Shown one piece after another: positions 1 through 9,232 of a stretch of DNA of 64,000 nucleotides; within the stretch, counting starts at the first letter, position 1, and every line of letters begins with the position of its first letter. Under the pieces are notes generated by a model that saw only the letters and a list, made by a program, of their open reading frames with translations, had not been told where the DNA came from and did not search any database. Source of the DNA: Tessaracoccus sp. MC1865 (GTDB lineage: Bacteria > Actinomycetota > Actinomycetes > Propionibacteriales > Propionibacteriaceae); assembly GCF_017815535.1 (NCBI RefSeq), contig NZ_CP072596.1:2263614-2327613 (forward strand). Direction: 5' to 3'. Both the position numbers and the translations under genes were made by a program.

Positions 1-1100
1 CCGACCGGCTGGACGCCGCCGACGTCTGGTGGGAGGAGATCTCCGGCCAGATCGACCACGACTCCGAGGTGCTCGGCGAATTCGGCACCGGTCCCGTCGC
101 GGTGGGCACCTTCTCCTTCGACCCCGACAGGTCCGAGGAGCGCTCGGTCCTCACCGTCCCCGAGGTGATCATCGGCAGGCGCGGCGGGCTCAGCTGGATC
201 ACCAAGCTCGGCCCAGCCCGCGGCAACGCCACCCTCCCCTCCCCCGGTGAGCCCGTCCGGCCCCCGGCAGGCGTGACCTCGTTGGGCGGTTCCATGGCCG
301 ACCACGAGTGGACCGACATCGTGGCAGCGGTGGTGTCGCTGATCCGCAAGGGCGAGGTTCACAAGGTGGTGCTCGCCCGCGACCTCATCGCCCGTGCCGA
401 CAACCCGCTCGACCTGCGGTTCGTGCTGCGCGAACTGATGGCCACCTACCCCATGACCTGGGCGTACCTGGTGGACGGCATGATCGGCGCCACCCCGGAA
501 CTGCTCGTCCGCCGTGAAGGTGGACTCGTCACGTCGCGCGTGCTGGCCGGCACCGTCTGGGGCGACGACGAGGATGCGGACCCGATCAGGCTCGCCGCAC
601 GCCTCGCGAAATCCAGCAAGGACATCTCCGAGCACGAGTTCGCCGTCGAATCCGTGGCGAGGGCGCTGGCGCCCTACTGCAACGCGATGAACGTGCCCGA
701 AGCCCCCTCAGTGCTGAAGCTCCCCAACGTGATGCACTTGGCCACCGACATCACCGGGGTGGTCGACGGGGCGGCCAGCGCCATGACACTGGCCGCCGCG
801 CTGCACCCGAGTGCCGCAGTGTGCGGGACCCCGACGCACCTGGCGCTCGACGTGATCTCAGAGCTCGAATCCCTGGACCGCGGCCGGTACGCCGGGCCCG
901 TCGGGTGGGTGGACACCCACGGCGACGGGGAATGGGCCATCGCGTTGCGCGGCGGCCAGGTGCGGCCCGAGACCCCCAACGAGATCCAGTTGTTCGCCGG
1001 GGCGGGCATCGTGGCAGATTCCTCGCCCGAATCCGAACTGGCCGAGACCGGCGCGAAGTTCGTGCCGATGTTGCAGGCCCTCGGTCTCAACGGCTCCTGA
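1..1100 (+). CDS. menF: Isochorismate synthase MenF, 5' end cut by window edge
   Basis: Converts chorismate to isochorismate, the first committed step of menaquinone synthesis, in the cytoplasm. The frame is open from base 3 with no stop, and the residues before the first GTG (base 69) already look like the family's N-terminal region, so the true start lies left of the window. The C-terminal chorismate-binding domain is complete: GTVWG, SSKDISEHEF, VMHLATDITG, LHPSAAVCGTPT and the glycine-rich FAGAGIVADSSPESE are typical of the MenF/EntC/DhbC group. The EntC and DhbC siderophore enzymes are close relatives. The nearby menG and menEACD genes make the menaquinone role much more likely. Confidence 0.9.
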   Translation, partial: DRLDAADVWWEEISGQIDHDSEVLGEFGTGPVAVGTFSFDPDRSEERSVLTVPEVIIGRRGGLSWITKLGPARGNATLPSPGEPVRPPAGVTSLGGSMADHEWTDIVAAVVSLIRKGEVHKVVLARDLIARADNPLDLRFVLRELMATYPMTWAYLVDGMIGATPELLVRREGGLVTSRVLAGTVWGDDEDADPIRLAARLAKSSKDISEHEFAVESVARALAPYCNAMNVPEAPSVLKLPNVMHLATDITGVVDGAASAMTLAAALHPSAAVCGTPTHLALDVISELESLDRGRYAGPVGWVDTHGDGEWAIALRGGQVRPETPNEIQLFAGAGIVADSSPESELAETGAKFVPMLQALGLNGS

Positions 1101-1108
1101 ACGGCGAA

Positions 1109-1136
1109 GCGCGCCGCGGCCTGAGCCACGGCGCGC
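1109..1136. terminator. GC-rich hairpin between convergent genes
   Basis: An 8-bp stem (GCGCGCCG / CGGCGCGC) with a 12-base loop lies in the 54-base gap between menF and the convergent membrane protein gene. It has no T-run, so it is only a candidate bidirectional transcript end. Confidence 0.4.
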
Positions 1137-1154
1137 GCACTCCCCCTGGCGCGG

Positions 1155-2786
1155 TCAGCGGTTGCGCTGGACCTTGATCTTCGCCTTCGGTGCGGCCGTT
1201 CCCTCGCGGCGACGGCGCTCCTCGGCGAGTTCGCGCTTCTGCTCCTCCTGCTGCTCCATGAGCTGCTCGCGGTCAAGACCGCTGCGCAGGATCATGAACG
1301 CGATGAGGCCGACGACCAGCGAGATCCACACGGGCCAGCCCAGCACGATGGGCAGGGTGACGAGCGCCACCATGTCGAGGCCGCGCAGCAGCGAGAACAT
1401 CAGGCCGGGCGGCATGGCGCCGAAACCGGTGGACATGATGGGGCCGGAGTAGTCCGGCGGGCGGGCCGAGACCCACCGCACCGCGCCGAGGAAGCCGGCG
1501 ATGCCGGTGACCACGGCGGCGGAGGCCGCGGCGACGGGCTCGACGGTGACGCCGCCGCCCACGCCCATGAACGCAGGCAGCGTGGCGACGGCCCACAGCA
1601 GGGCGAGGACTCCAGGGACGACCATCGCGGCCTGCTTGACCTTGCCCGGGTCGAACGGGAAGCAGCGCTGCAGGCCCCTGGTGCGGGTCAGCACGCGCAG
1701 CGAGTTCATGAACGGGATCAGCGCCGCCACCAGCACCAGCGCCGACAACGGCGGGTTCAGGGTGGCCAGGCCCAACGCCTGCACCGCATAGGGCACCACG
1801 ACGGTGGCCGCCAGCGTGACCAGCCGCATGGGCTGGCGCCAGAGGCGCTGCACGTCGCGCATGACCAGGGCGGTCATGCCGGAGCCGGCGCCGCGGGTGG
1901 GCTTCACGTGACCCTTTTCGCGGGCCTTGGCCTCGATGAGGATGTCTCGGATCAGGGCGAATTCGAGCGCGAACGCCGCACCCTGCAGCCCGCTCAGCAG
2001 CGACCCGCCGGCGGTGAGGCGGTTACGACGGACCCCGCGGAGCCTGCGGTAGGCCACGAAGCCGGCCACGAGGACCAGGAGGAGGCCGACGCCCGCCACG
2101 ATGTAGGCGAGTTCGACGGCGATGAGATGGGCCCCGCCCAGGTCGATCCAGCCGGCGGCGCCGAAGACCAGCAGGACGAGGGTGCCGATGGCGATGGCGC
2201 CGATCATCCACTGCAGCACGGTCACGACCCAGCGACGGTCGAGCCCCTGCTCGGCCGCGGCGAACGCGAGCAGGCCTGCGGAGCCGAAGCCCCCGGCCAG
2301 CGCCCAGATGCCCACTTCCGGCAGCGGTGATCCCGTCAGCGCGGCGATCAACGCCCCCAGCAGCCCGCCGACGACGAGCGCCAGGACGATGGCCGCGACC
2401 AGGCGGCCGGCCAGCAGCCGCCGTCGGTCCGTGGGGCCGTCCATGAGCCAGAAACCTTCAGCGGCGGAGGCGACGACGGGGCCGAACATGCGCGACAACA
2501 CCAGCGTCGACGCCAGGATGCCGGCGACCGAGGCCCAGGGCAGCAGGCCGCGGGCGGCGAGACAGCCGGCGGTGTCACAGATCGCCACCACCTGCTGGGC
2601 GCGGACGATCGAGGAGATCACCATGGCGCCGATCAGCACGATGGAGAACACCATGACGTAGCCGTCGGACAGCGCCTGCCAGAGGCTGCGGTCGGCGCGC
2701 CCGCGTCGCCAGTCCTTCATCAGCAGCTTGAGCTGCTTCTCGTCGACGACCCCCAGGCCGTCGAAGTGGTCGTGCGCGGTGCTCAA
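1155..2786 (-). CDS. Large polytopic membrane protein, DUF6297-like ABC partner
   Basis: A protein of 543 residues with about twelve hydrophobic segments and a charged, Glu/Arg-rich C-terminal tail ending in basic residues. It has no catalytic motif. Its start lies 4 bases after the stop of the ABC ATPase at 2790-3434, so the two are co-transcribed and it is probably the membrane half of that transporter. The size and layout resemble the actinobacterial DUF6297 family; that name is from memory and not verified. The substrate is unknown. The position between menF and menG may only reflect conserved gene order and does not show a menaquinone role. Confidence 0.6.
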   Translation of the reverse strand: MSTAHDHFDGLGVVDEKQLKLLMKDWRRGRADRSLWQALSDGYVMVFSIVLIGAMVISSIVRAQQVVAICDTAGCLAARGLLPWASVAGILASTLVLSRMFGPVVASAAEGFWLMDGPTDRRRLLAGRLVAAIVLALVVGGLLGALIAALTGSPLPEVGIWALAGGFGSAGLLAFAAAEQGLDRRWVVTVLQWMIGAIAIGTLVLLVFGAAGWIDLGGAHLIAVELAYIVAGVGLLLVLVAGFVAYRRLRGVRRNRLTAGGSLLSGLQGAAFALEFALIRDILIEAKAREKGHVKPTRGAGSGMTALVMRDVQRLWRQPMRLVTLAATVVVPYAVQALGLATLNPPLSALVLVAALIPFMNSLRVLTRTRGLQRCFPFDPGKVKQAAMVVPGVLALLWAVATLPAFMGVGGGVTVEPVAAASAAVVTGIAGFLGAVRWVSARPPDYSGPIMSTGFGAMPPGLMFSLLRGLDMVALVTLPIVLGWPVWISLVVGLIAFMILRSGLDREQLMEQQEEQKRELAEERRRREGTAAPKAKIKVQRNR

Positions 2787-2789
2787 GGC

Positions 2790-3434
2790 TCAGACCCCCA
2801 GCCGGATGGTGCGCGCGCCGATGGCCTCGAGGAGCGAGGGCTCATGGCTCGCCAGCACGATCGCCAGGCCGCCGGCGATGTCGGCCTTCAGCCGCTGGCC
2901 CAGCCAGGCGACACCTTCCACGTCGAGGCGCTGCTCTGGCTCGTCGAGCACCAGCAGCTGCCTCGGGCGGACGAAGGCGGTGGCCAGCGCCAGGCGACGC
3001 CGCTGGCCCGACGACAGGGTGGAGGGGAGCTGGCCGGCCTGCGGCACGAGCTGCACCTCCTCGAGCACCTCGTCGACGAGGTCGTCAGGGTGCTCGAGCC
3101 CGTGCGCACGGGCGAGCAGGTCGAGGTGTTCCACGACGGAGAGGTCCGGGAAGAAGTCGAGGTCGTCGATGACGGTGGCCACATCGCGGCGGATGATCGG
3201 GTTGGTCTCCGACACCTTGATCCCGTTGACCATGACGGTGCCCTCATCCGGCCTGTCCGCGCCGACGAGGCAGCGCAGCACCGTCGACTTGCCGGCGCCG
3301 TTGCGCCCCGTGAGCGCGACGGCTTCACCGGCCCGCACCTTCATGGAGAAGCCCTCCACGATGGTTACCGGGCCGTAGCCCTTCTTGAGGTTGTCCACCT
3401 GGAGTACGACGTCATTCTTAGCCACGTCCGCCAT
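2790..3434 (-). CDS. ABC transporter ATP-binding protein
   Basis: A stand-alone nucleotide-binding subunit of 214 residues. Walker A is GRNGAGKST (around residue 40), the ABC signature is degenerate LSSGQRRRLALA, Walker B is LLVLDEP, followed by an H-loop ASHEP. The signature LSSGQ and the short length fit CcmA-like exporter ATPases. The ATG at 3434 starts the similarity (MADVAKND then the beta strand LQVDNLKKGYG) and is preceded by a GGTGGA-type site. An in-frame extension upstream would run into the divergent menG leader and carries no domain. It is followed after 4 bases by the membrane protein at 1155-2786, its likely permease. Confidence 0.85.
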   Translation of the reverse strand: MADVAKNDVVLQVDNLKKGYGPVTIVEGFSMKVRAGEAVALTGRNGAGKSTVLRCLVGADRPDEGTVMVNGIKVSETNPIIRRDVATVIDDLDFFPDLSVVEHLDLLARAHGLEHPDDLVDEVLEEVQLVPQAGQLPSTLSSGQRRRLALATAFVRPRQLLVLDEPEQRLDVEGVAWLGQRLKADIAGGLAIVLASHEPSLLEAIGARTIRLGV

Positions 3435-3494
3435 TGTCCACCATCGCCGCAACCGGGGCGAACCGGCGTCCCTGCATCCGTCGGTGGGCAGCGA

Positions 3495-3500
3495 TAAGGT
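3495..3500 (+). promoter_or_regulatory. -10 hexamer of leaderless menG
   Basis: TAAGGT ends 6 bases before the menG ATG (3507). A transcript starting about 6-7 bases after the hexamer would begin at the start codon. No Shine-Dalgarno sequence is needed or seen. Confidence 0.6.
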
Positions 3501-3506
3501 GAACCA

Positions 3507-4211
3507 ATGCAGAGTGAGCCCGGCAGCCGAGCAACCCTTGACAAGCGGCGCGGTGACGTCGCCGCCATGTTCGACGGTGTCGCCAAACGCTATGACCTGT
3601 TCAACGACGTGCTGAGCATGGGTCAGGTGAGGAGGTGGCGCCGCGCCACGGTGGAGGCGGTGGACCCGCAGCCCGGGCAGCGCATCCTGGACCTCGCGGC
3701 GGGCACCGGCACGTCGTCGGCCGTCCTCGCGGCGCACGGCGCCTACGTGGTGCCCAGCGACATCTCTCTGGGCATGCTGGCCCAGGGCAGACGGCAGCAG
3801 CCCGGCCTCGACTTCGTGGCGGGCGACGCGGTGGCCCTGCCGTTCCCGGACGACACGTTCGACGCCGTCACCATCTCCTACGGGCTGCGCAACGTCGAAC
3901 GCACGCTGGACGCGCTGAAGGAGATGTACCGGGTTACCAAGCCCGGCGGCCGCGTGGTCATCGCGGAGTTCTCCACCCCCACCAACCGGGCCTTCCGGCA
4001 CGTCTACACCAACTACCTCGTGGCCGCGCTGCCCCGCATCGCCAAGCTGTCCAGCAATCCGGTGGCCTACGGCTACCTGGCGGAGTCCATCCTCGCCTGG
4101 CCGGATCAGCAGGGGCTGGCAGACCTCATGCGCGAGGCCGGCTGGCAGAGCGTGGAATGGCAGGACCATGCCGCCGGCATCGTGGCGCTGCACCGGGGCT
4201 GGAAGCGTTGA
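3507..4211 (+). CDS. menG: Demethylmenaquinone methyltransferase
   Basis: Transfers a methyl group from S-adenosylmethionine to demethylmenaquinol, the last step of menaquinone synthesis. It has 234 residues, the usual UbiE/MenG length. Visible family motifs: [17 protein letters not shown] (around residue 21), the SAM-binding LDLAAGTGT (around 61), [10 protein letters not shown], and the UbiE signature near [26 protein letters not shown]. The start codon is placed as for a leaderless mRNA. Its TGA overlaps the ATG of the next gene by one base (TGATG), so the downstream nuclease gene is translationally coupled. It sits beside menF and opposite menEACD, consistent with a complete late menaquinone branch. 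Confidence 0.95.
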   Translation: MQSEPGSRATLDKRRGDVAAMFDGVAKRYDLFNDVLSMGQVRRWRRATVEAVDPQPGQRILDLAAGTGTSSAVLAAHGAYVVPSDISLGMLAQGRRQQPGLDFVAGDAVALPFPDDTFDAVTISYGLRNVERTLDALKEMYRVTKPGGRVVIAEFSTPTNRAFRHVYTNYLVAALPRIAKLSSNPVAYGYLAESILAWPDQQGLADLMREAGWQSVEWQDHAAGIVALHRGWKR

Positions 4212-5971
4212 TGAACAGTTTCGTGCTGGACGCCTACGCCGCCCGCAGTTGCCCGGTGAAGACGTTCCACACGTTCGACCCCACGGTCCCCCAGCCGGCA
4301 CAGCCGCATGACGAGTCGCTGCGCGAATCGTTCCAGGGCGGCTCGGATTTCCGCGACGGGGTGCTCAATCGGCTGGCCGCCCGCACCCAGGGCGTCGTGG
4401 ACCTCCGCAGGCTCCACGCGGAGGGCGCCTCGTGGGAGGAGCGGCTCAAGGCCGCGCTCGAGGCGATGGGCGCAGGGGCGCCGCTGATCCTCGGCGGCGT
4501 GCTACCCATGGATCTCGACGGCCACCGCAGCGGCCGGCCGGACGCGCTGGTGCGCGGCAGGGACACCGAGGCGGGGACGCCCGGCTACTGGCCGCTGAAG
4601 GTCAAGCCGTACCGGGTGCGCGAAAAGCAGGTGGGCGCCACGCAGCTGCAGGTCTCCACCATCGACGCCATCGGCACCCTGCAGGCCCTCCCTGACCTGC
4701 GCTATCGCGGCTACCGAGAAGGTGTGCTGCTGGAACTGGCACACCACTGGCGGCTGCTGGAATCCTGCGGCTTCGCATCCTCCTCCCCGCTGGCAGCCGT
4801 CGTGGGCGACGACCGGGCCGCCGGTTCGGAGCCGTCGGCCACCTGGGTGGACCTCACCACCAAGTTCATCCGGACCTATTCGAAGACCGCGGGCCACAAG
4901 CTGCGCTCGGCGCTCGAGCGCTACGACCACGAGCACGGCTTCCGCGTCTACGTGGCCGAGCATGCGCGTGAGCGTACGGGCGTGGATGACCCCGCGCCGG
5001 TGGTGCGGCCCATCCGCATCAAGGAGTGCGAGTGGTGCGCCTGGTGGCAGGTGTGCCGCCCGCTGATCGACGACGACGACCTCTCGCTGCGCATCTCCAA
5101 GGCGCCGCTCGACGTGCGCGAACTCCAGACGCTGCTGGGGCTGGGCATCAAGACCGTCGCGGAACTGGCGGAGGCGGACATCGACGCCATCCTCCCCCGG
5201 TACCTGCCGCTCACAGGTCACCGCGACCGCTCCGAACACCGCCTGCGCCAGGCGGCCCGCCGTGCCAGGATGCTGGCCAGCGGCGTGGAGCTGGAGCGCG
5301 TGAGCACCGAGGCCATCGGGGTGCCGCGCGCCCCCGTCGAGGTGGACCTCGACATCGAGACCGCCGACGACGGCACCGTGTACCTCTGGGGTGTCCTGGT
5401 GACCGACGCTGAGGGCTCGCGGTTCCAGCACTTCAGCCGCTTCGAGCAACTCACCCAGGACGCGGAGACGGCCGTGGCGGCGGAGTTCGCCCAGTGGCTG
5501 CTGGACATGGTGGCGCGTCATCCGGGGCTCAGGGTGTTCCATTACAGCGACTACGAGACCGTGCACCTGCGACGGCTCGCGGAACGCAGCGCAAACCCCG
5601 CGCTGCTCGCGGCCGTGGAACTCATCAAGGACCACTTCACAGACCTGTTCGGCTTCGTCCGCGACAACTTCGTGGGCGTCGACGGGCTCGGGTTGAAGGT
5701 CGTCGCCAGCCGCGGCGTCGGCTTCCACTGGCGCGACGATGAGCCCGGCGGCCTCGCGTCGCAGACGTGGTTCGCGCAGGCGGTCAAGGGCGGCACCGTG
5801 GAGGCCCGCAGCTCTGCGCGGCGGCGGGTGCTCGACTACAACGAGGACGACGTGCGCGCCACGTTGGCCGTGCGCAACTGGCTCACCGCCCACGACGGCG
5901 GTCAGGGCCTCGGGACCCCCGCCACGATGAACTCGGCGTCCGAGGCGAGCGCCTCCTCCAGCGAGGGCTGA
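4211..5971 (+). CDS. TM0106-type RecB-like nuclease with RNase H-like domain
   Basis: A protein of 586 residues that matches the layout of the TM0106 family: an N-terminal RecB-like (PD-(D/E)XK) nuclease half ending in a cysteine cluster CEWCAWWQVC (around residues 275-284), a helix-hairpin-helix-like stretch (LLGLGIKTVAELAEADIDAIL), then a C-terminal RNase H-like half beginning VDLDIETADDGTVYLWG and ending YNEDDVRATLAVRNWL. The cysteines resemble those that hold an Fe-S cluster in Cas4/AddB nucleases. The biological role of the family is not established. It is translationally coupled to menG, and its last 70 bases overlap the 3' end of the convergent menD. Confidence 0.8.
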   Translation: MNSFVLDAYAARSCPVKTFHTFDPTVPQPAQPHDESLRESFQGGSDFRDGVLNRLAARTQGVVDLRRLHAEGASWEERLKAALEAMGAGAPLILGGVLPMDLDGHRSGRPDALVRGRDTEAGTPGYWPLKVKPYRVREKQVGATQLQVSTIDAIGTLQALPDLRYRGYREGVLLELAHHWRLLESCGFASSSPLAAVVGDDRAAGSEPSATWVDLTTKFIRTYSKTAGHKLRSALERYDHEHGFRVYVAEHARERTGVDDPAPVVRPIRIKECEWCAWWQVCRPLIDDDDLSLRISKAPLDVRELQTLLGLGIKTVAELAEADIDAILPRYLPLTGHRDRSEHRLRQAARRARMLASGVELERVSTEAIGVPRAPVEVDLDIETADDGTVYLWGVLVTDAEGSRFQHFSRFEQLTQDAETAVAAEFAQWLLDMVARHPGLRVFHYSDYETVHLRRLAERSANPALLAAVELIKDHFTDLFGFVRDNFVGVDGLGLKVVASRGVGFHWRDDEPGGLASQTWFAQAVKGGTVEARSSARRRVLDYNEDDVRATLAVRNWLTAHDGGQGLGTPATMNSASEASASSSEG

Positions 5972-7434
5972 TCGGCCACGCGCACCGCCCGCCACCCCAT
6001 GGCAGTGGCCACGGCCACCAGATCCACCCCCTGGGGCGTGCCGAACACCCGTTCGAAGCTGTCGGCGTAGTCCGGCGCGCCCTGCTCGAGCGTGTGGAAG
6101 ATCGAGCCGCCGTCGTCATCGGCGACCACGACGCGAAGGCCCGGCCACGGTTCGAGGGTGGGTCGGACGAGGGCCCCCAGGTCGTGCTGCACCGTGAGGT
6201 CACCGACCAGCACAGTGGTGGGGCGGTGGTCCGCCAGCGCGATGCCCGTGGCGGTGGCGATGGTCCCGTCGATGCCCGCCACGCCGCGGTTGGCGTAGAC
6301 CCGCGGGGCGTCGTCACCCACCGGGAGCACGTCTGCGGCGCGGATGATCGAGCTGGAACCGAGCATGAGGTCGTGCCCACCGTCCAGCGCCGCGAGCACG
6401 GCGCTGGCGACGTGGCGCTGGGTGAAGCCCTCGCCGACGCCCGCCGCGTCGGCCGCGCGCCAGCGAGCCAGCCAGGACTCCTCCTGTTCCGGGATCTCGA
6501 CCGAGTCCGCGATGACGACCGCGCGATGCCCGGGATCCGTCCAGTCGGCGGCGGAGGTCACCACGATGAGTTCGACGTCGGCGCGGGCCATCAGGGCGAC
6601 CACCGGCCGCGACAGGGTGGGGTGACCGAACACCACCACCCGTTCGATCTCGGCGCCCAGCGTGCCCAGGAGGTCGCGGTAGCCGGCGATGGCGCAGCCA
6701 CCTCCCCGGGCGTTGGAGCTGGGTTCGGCGAAGAGCGGCGCCCCAGCCGCTTCGGCCACCCTCCTGGCCTCGGCACCGACGTCGGGCGGGGCGTCGCCGG
6801 CCAGCACGACGGTGCGCAGACCGGCCTCAACCCGGTAGACCTGCCCGGGCAGGCTGGGGCTCACCAACAGCGGCCACTGCCCTGGTGCCGGCAACGGGCC
6901 CACCACCGGGGCGGCGAACTCGACGTTCAGCTGCACGGGCCCCGGCCGGCGGGTGCGGTAGCCGGCCGCGAGCACGACGGCGCGGTGCACGCCGGCGGCC
7001 CAGGCCGCCTCGTCACCGGATTCGGACGACAACCGGACGACGCCCAGCGCGGCCGGCCCGAGGGCCCCCGCCTGGTCTGCCGTCTGGCTCGCGCCGGTGC
7101 CCACGAAATGCGCGGGTCGGTCTGCCGTGATGAAGACCAGCGGGATGCCGGCGGCCCGCGCCTCCATGGCCGCGGGGGCCAGGTTCGCGACGGCGGTGCC
7201 GGACGTGGTCATGACAACGACGGGGCGCTGACCGGCCTTGGCCAGGCCCAACGCGGTGAACGAGGCCACCCGCTCGTCGATGCGGACGTGCAGCCGGAGC
7301 ACCCCGGCGCGGTCGGCGCGCTCGACGGCGAGCGCCAGGGCCGCGCTGCGGGAGCCGGGCGCGAGCACGACGTCGCGCACCCCCATGCTGAGGAGGGCGT
7401 CGACGATCGTGCTGCCCAACCGGATGCTGCTCAT
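5902..7434 (-). CDS. menD: SEPHCHC synthase MenD
   Basis: A thiamine-diphosphate enzyme that joins isochorismate and 2-oxoglutarate to give SEPHCHC in menaquinone synthesis. It has 510 residues. Visible: the N-terminal pyrimidine-binding domain with APGSRSAALALA (around residue 25) and RIDERVASFTALG containing the catalytic Glu; the C-terminal pyrophosphate domain with ANRGVAGIDG, VGDLTVQHDLG and VADDDGGSIFHTL. ATG at 7434 overlaps the menC stop (ATGA), so it is the last gene of menE-menA-menC-menD. The 3' end overlaps the opposite-strand nuclease gene by 70 bases, so transcripts from the two strands would be complementary there. Confidence 0.95.
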   Translation of the reverse strand: MSSIRLGSTIVDALLSMGVRDVVLAPGSRSAALALAVERADRAGVLRLHVRIDERVASFTALGLAKAGQRPVVVMTTSGTAVANLAPAAMEARAAGIPLVFITADRPAHFVGTGASQTADQAGALGPAALGVVRLSSESGDEAAWAAGVHRAVVLAAGYRTRRPGPVQLNVEFAAPVVGPLPAPGQWPLLVSPSLPGQVYRVEAGLRTVVLAGDAPPDVGAEARRVAEAAGAPLFAEPSSNARGGGCAIAGYRDLLGTLGAEIERVVVFGHPTLSRPVVALMARADVELIVVTSAADWTDPGHRAVVIADSVEIPEQEESWLARWRAADAAGVGEGFTQRHVASAVLAALDGGHDLMLGSSSIIRAADVLPVGDDAPRVYANRGVAGIDGTIATATGIALADHRPTTVLVGDLTVQHDLGALVRPTLEPWPGLRVVVADDDGGSIFHTLEQGAPDYADSFERVFGTPQGVDLVAVATAMGWRAVRVADQPSLEEALASDAEFIVAGVPRP

Positions 7435-8357
7435 GAGACCCTCCTCCACCGATCCAACCAGAAGCGGGTGAGTTCCGGGCCGGCCGCGTACCGCTCGAGC
7501 AACGCGGGGTCCACGACCACCGGCCGCACCGGGAGCACGCCGTCGACCGGGTGGAGCGGGCTCGCCGTGACGTCGCCGTCGAGGAGGCGGGCGGTCTCCA
7601 AACCGCAGGCGTGGGGCAGCTCGGGCAGCGCGGCAGCCAGGGCCAGCCCCGCCCGGAGGCCGACGGAGGTCTCCACGGCGCTGGACACCACCACGGGCAT
7701 GGCCAGTTCCTCGGCGAGCCGCAGGCAGGCGCGCACGCCGCCCAGCGGCTGCACCTTGAGCATGGCGATGTCGGCCGCCCCGGCCCGCTTCACCCTGAGC
7801 GGGTCGCCTGCGCGGCGGATGGATTCGTCGGCGGCGATGGGCGTGCCCAGGTCGAGCCGCCGCAGCGCGGCCAGTTCCTCGACGGTGGCGCAGGGCTGTT
7901 CCGCGTACTCGAGCCCGAACGGGTCCAGTTCCCTGAGGGCGGCGGCCGCCTCCTCGAGGCTCCAGCCGCCGTTGGCGTCCACGCGGAGCTTGGCCCCCGG
8001 CAGTGCGGCGTGCACCGCGGCGACCCGGGCGATGTCGTCGTCGATCCGCTCCCCCGAGGCCGCCACCTTGATCTTGATCGTGCTGCAGCCGGACGCCACC
8101 GCGCGGGCCGCGGCCTGCTCCGGCGGGAGGCCCGGGACGATGCCGTTGACGGGCACGGTGTCGCGCACCGGCGCCGGGTACCCCTCCTCGGCCATCTCCA
8201 TGGCCGCGCGGAGCCAGGCGGCGGCCTCCGCGTCGTCGTACTCCGGGAAGGGACTCCACTCGGCCCAGCCCGCCGGACCCTCGAACAGGACCCCGCTGCG
8301 GTGGCTGATGCCGCGGAACCGGACGGTGAGGGGGATGTCGTAGACGAAGAGCCTCAT
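7431..8357 (-). CDS. menC: o-Succinylbenzoate synthase
   Basis: Dehydrates SHCHC to o-succinylbenzoate. It is an enolase-superfamily protein of 308 residues with the acid/base and metal residues in order: the lysine motif TIKIKV, metal-binding Asp in RVDANG, Glu in EYAEQP, Asp in AADESI, and the second lysine in AMLKVQ. Start ATG 8357 overlaps the menA stop as ATGA. A longer upstream reading would only repeat menA in another frame. It matches the short actinobacterial MenC form. N-succinylamino acid racemase is a homologue, but the men operon settles the assignment. Confidence 0.93.
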   Translation of the reverse strand: MRLFVYDIPLTVRFRGISHRSGVLFEGPAGWAEWSPFPEYDDAEAAAWLRAAMEMAEEGYPAPVRDTVPVNGIVPGLPPEQAAARAVASGCSTIKIKVAASGERIDDDIARVAAVHAALPGAKLRVDANGGWSLEEAAAALRELDPFGLEYAEQPCATVEELAALRRLDLGTPIAADESIRRAGDPLRVKRAGAADIAMLKVQPLGGVRACLRLAEELAMPVVVSSAVETSVGLRAGLALAAALPELPHACGLETARLLDGDVTASPLHPVDGVLPVRPVVVDPALLERYAAGPELTRFWLDRWRRVS

Positions 8358-9232
8358 GCCAGGTAGGTCCCGACGAGCAGCCCCAGGCCGATGCCGATCT
8401 CGGCGAAGCCGGTGGACTGGATCACGGGGATGAGTCCCCGGCCGTTGGCTCCCCCGAGGATGCGGCGCAGGGGCTCGACGAGCAGGCCCACGGCCAGGAG
8501 CGCCACCAGGGCCCACCACGTGGTCAGCGCAGCGAAGCCGACGACGGCGGCGACGGTGAGCCCGACAAGGGCGGCGTAGAAGAGGCGGCTGTTGCGGTCG
8601 CCCAACCGCGCGGGCAGCGTCATCTTGCCGGCGATCCGGTCCGTGGGGATGTCGCGCAGGTTGTTGGCCACCAGGATGCCGGCGGCGAGCGCGCCCACCG
8701 CTGCGCCTGCCAGCCACGCGTGCCACGGCGCGGCGTCGGAGATCACGTAGGCGGTACCCACGGTGGCCACCAGGCCGAAGAACACGAACACCATGAGCTC
8801 GCCCAGCCCCAGGTAGCCGTAGGGCCGCTGGCCGCCGGTGTAGAACCAGGCGGCGACGATGGCGAGAGCCCCCACGACCAGCAGCCACCAGTGACCGCTC
8901 CACGCCACGACGCCCAACCCGGCCAGGGCAGCCACTCCGAACGAGAGGAACGCGGCCCGCTTCACTGCGGCGGGCGCCGCCAGGCCGGAGGCGGTGATGC
9001 GCGTGGGGCCCACCCGGTCGTCGTCGGTGCCACGCACGCCGTCGGAGTAGTCGTTGGCGTAGTTGACGCCCACCTGCAGCGCCAGGGCCACCACGAGGCA
9101 GAGGGCCGCGATGCCCCAGTGGTACCTGCCGAGGGCGGCGGCGGAGGCGGATCCCGCCAGGATGGGGGCGACGGCGGCGGGGAGGGTGCGGGGGCGCGCA
9201 CCGGCCACCCAGACGGAGAGGGAGTCGTTCAT
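8354..9232 (-). CDS. menA: 1,4-Dihydroxy-2-naphthoate polyprenyltransferase
   Basis: A membrane prenyltransferase that attaches the isoprenoid chain to DHNA, giving demethylmenaquinone for MenG. It has 292 residues with about eight to nine membrane segments and the two aspartate-rich motifs of UbiA proteins: NYANDYSDGVRGTDD (around residues 57-71) and NNLRDIPTDRIAGK (around 190-203). ATG 9232 overlaps the menE stop by four bases and its own stop overlaps menC, so translation of the whole operon is coupled. Confidence 0.95.
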   Translation of the reverse strand: MNDSLSVWVAGARPRTLPAAVAPILAGSASAAALGRYHWGIAALCLVVALALQVGVNYANDYSDGVRGTDDDRVGPTRITASGLAAPAAVKRAAFLSFGVAALAGLGVVAWSGHWWLLVVGALAIVAAWFYTGGQRPYGYLGLGELMVFVFFGLVATVGTAYVISDAAPWHAWLAGAAVGALAAGILVANNLRDIPTDRIAGKMTLPARLGDRNSRLFYAALVGLTVAAVVGFAALTTWWALVALLAVGLLVEPLRRILGGANGRGLIPVIQSTGFAEIGIGLGLLVGTYLA

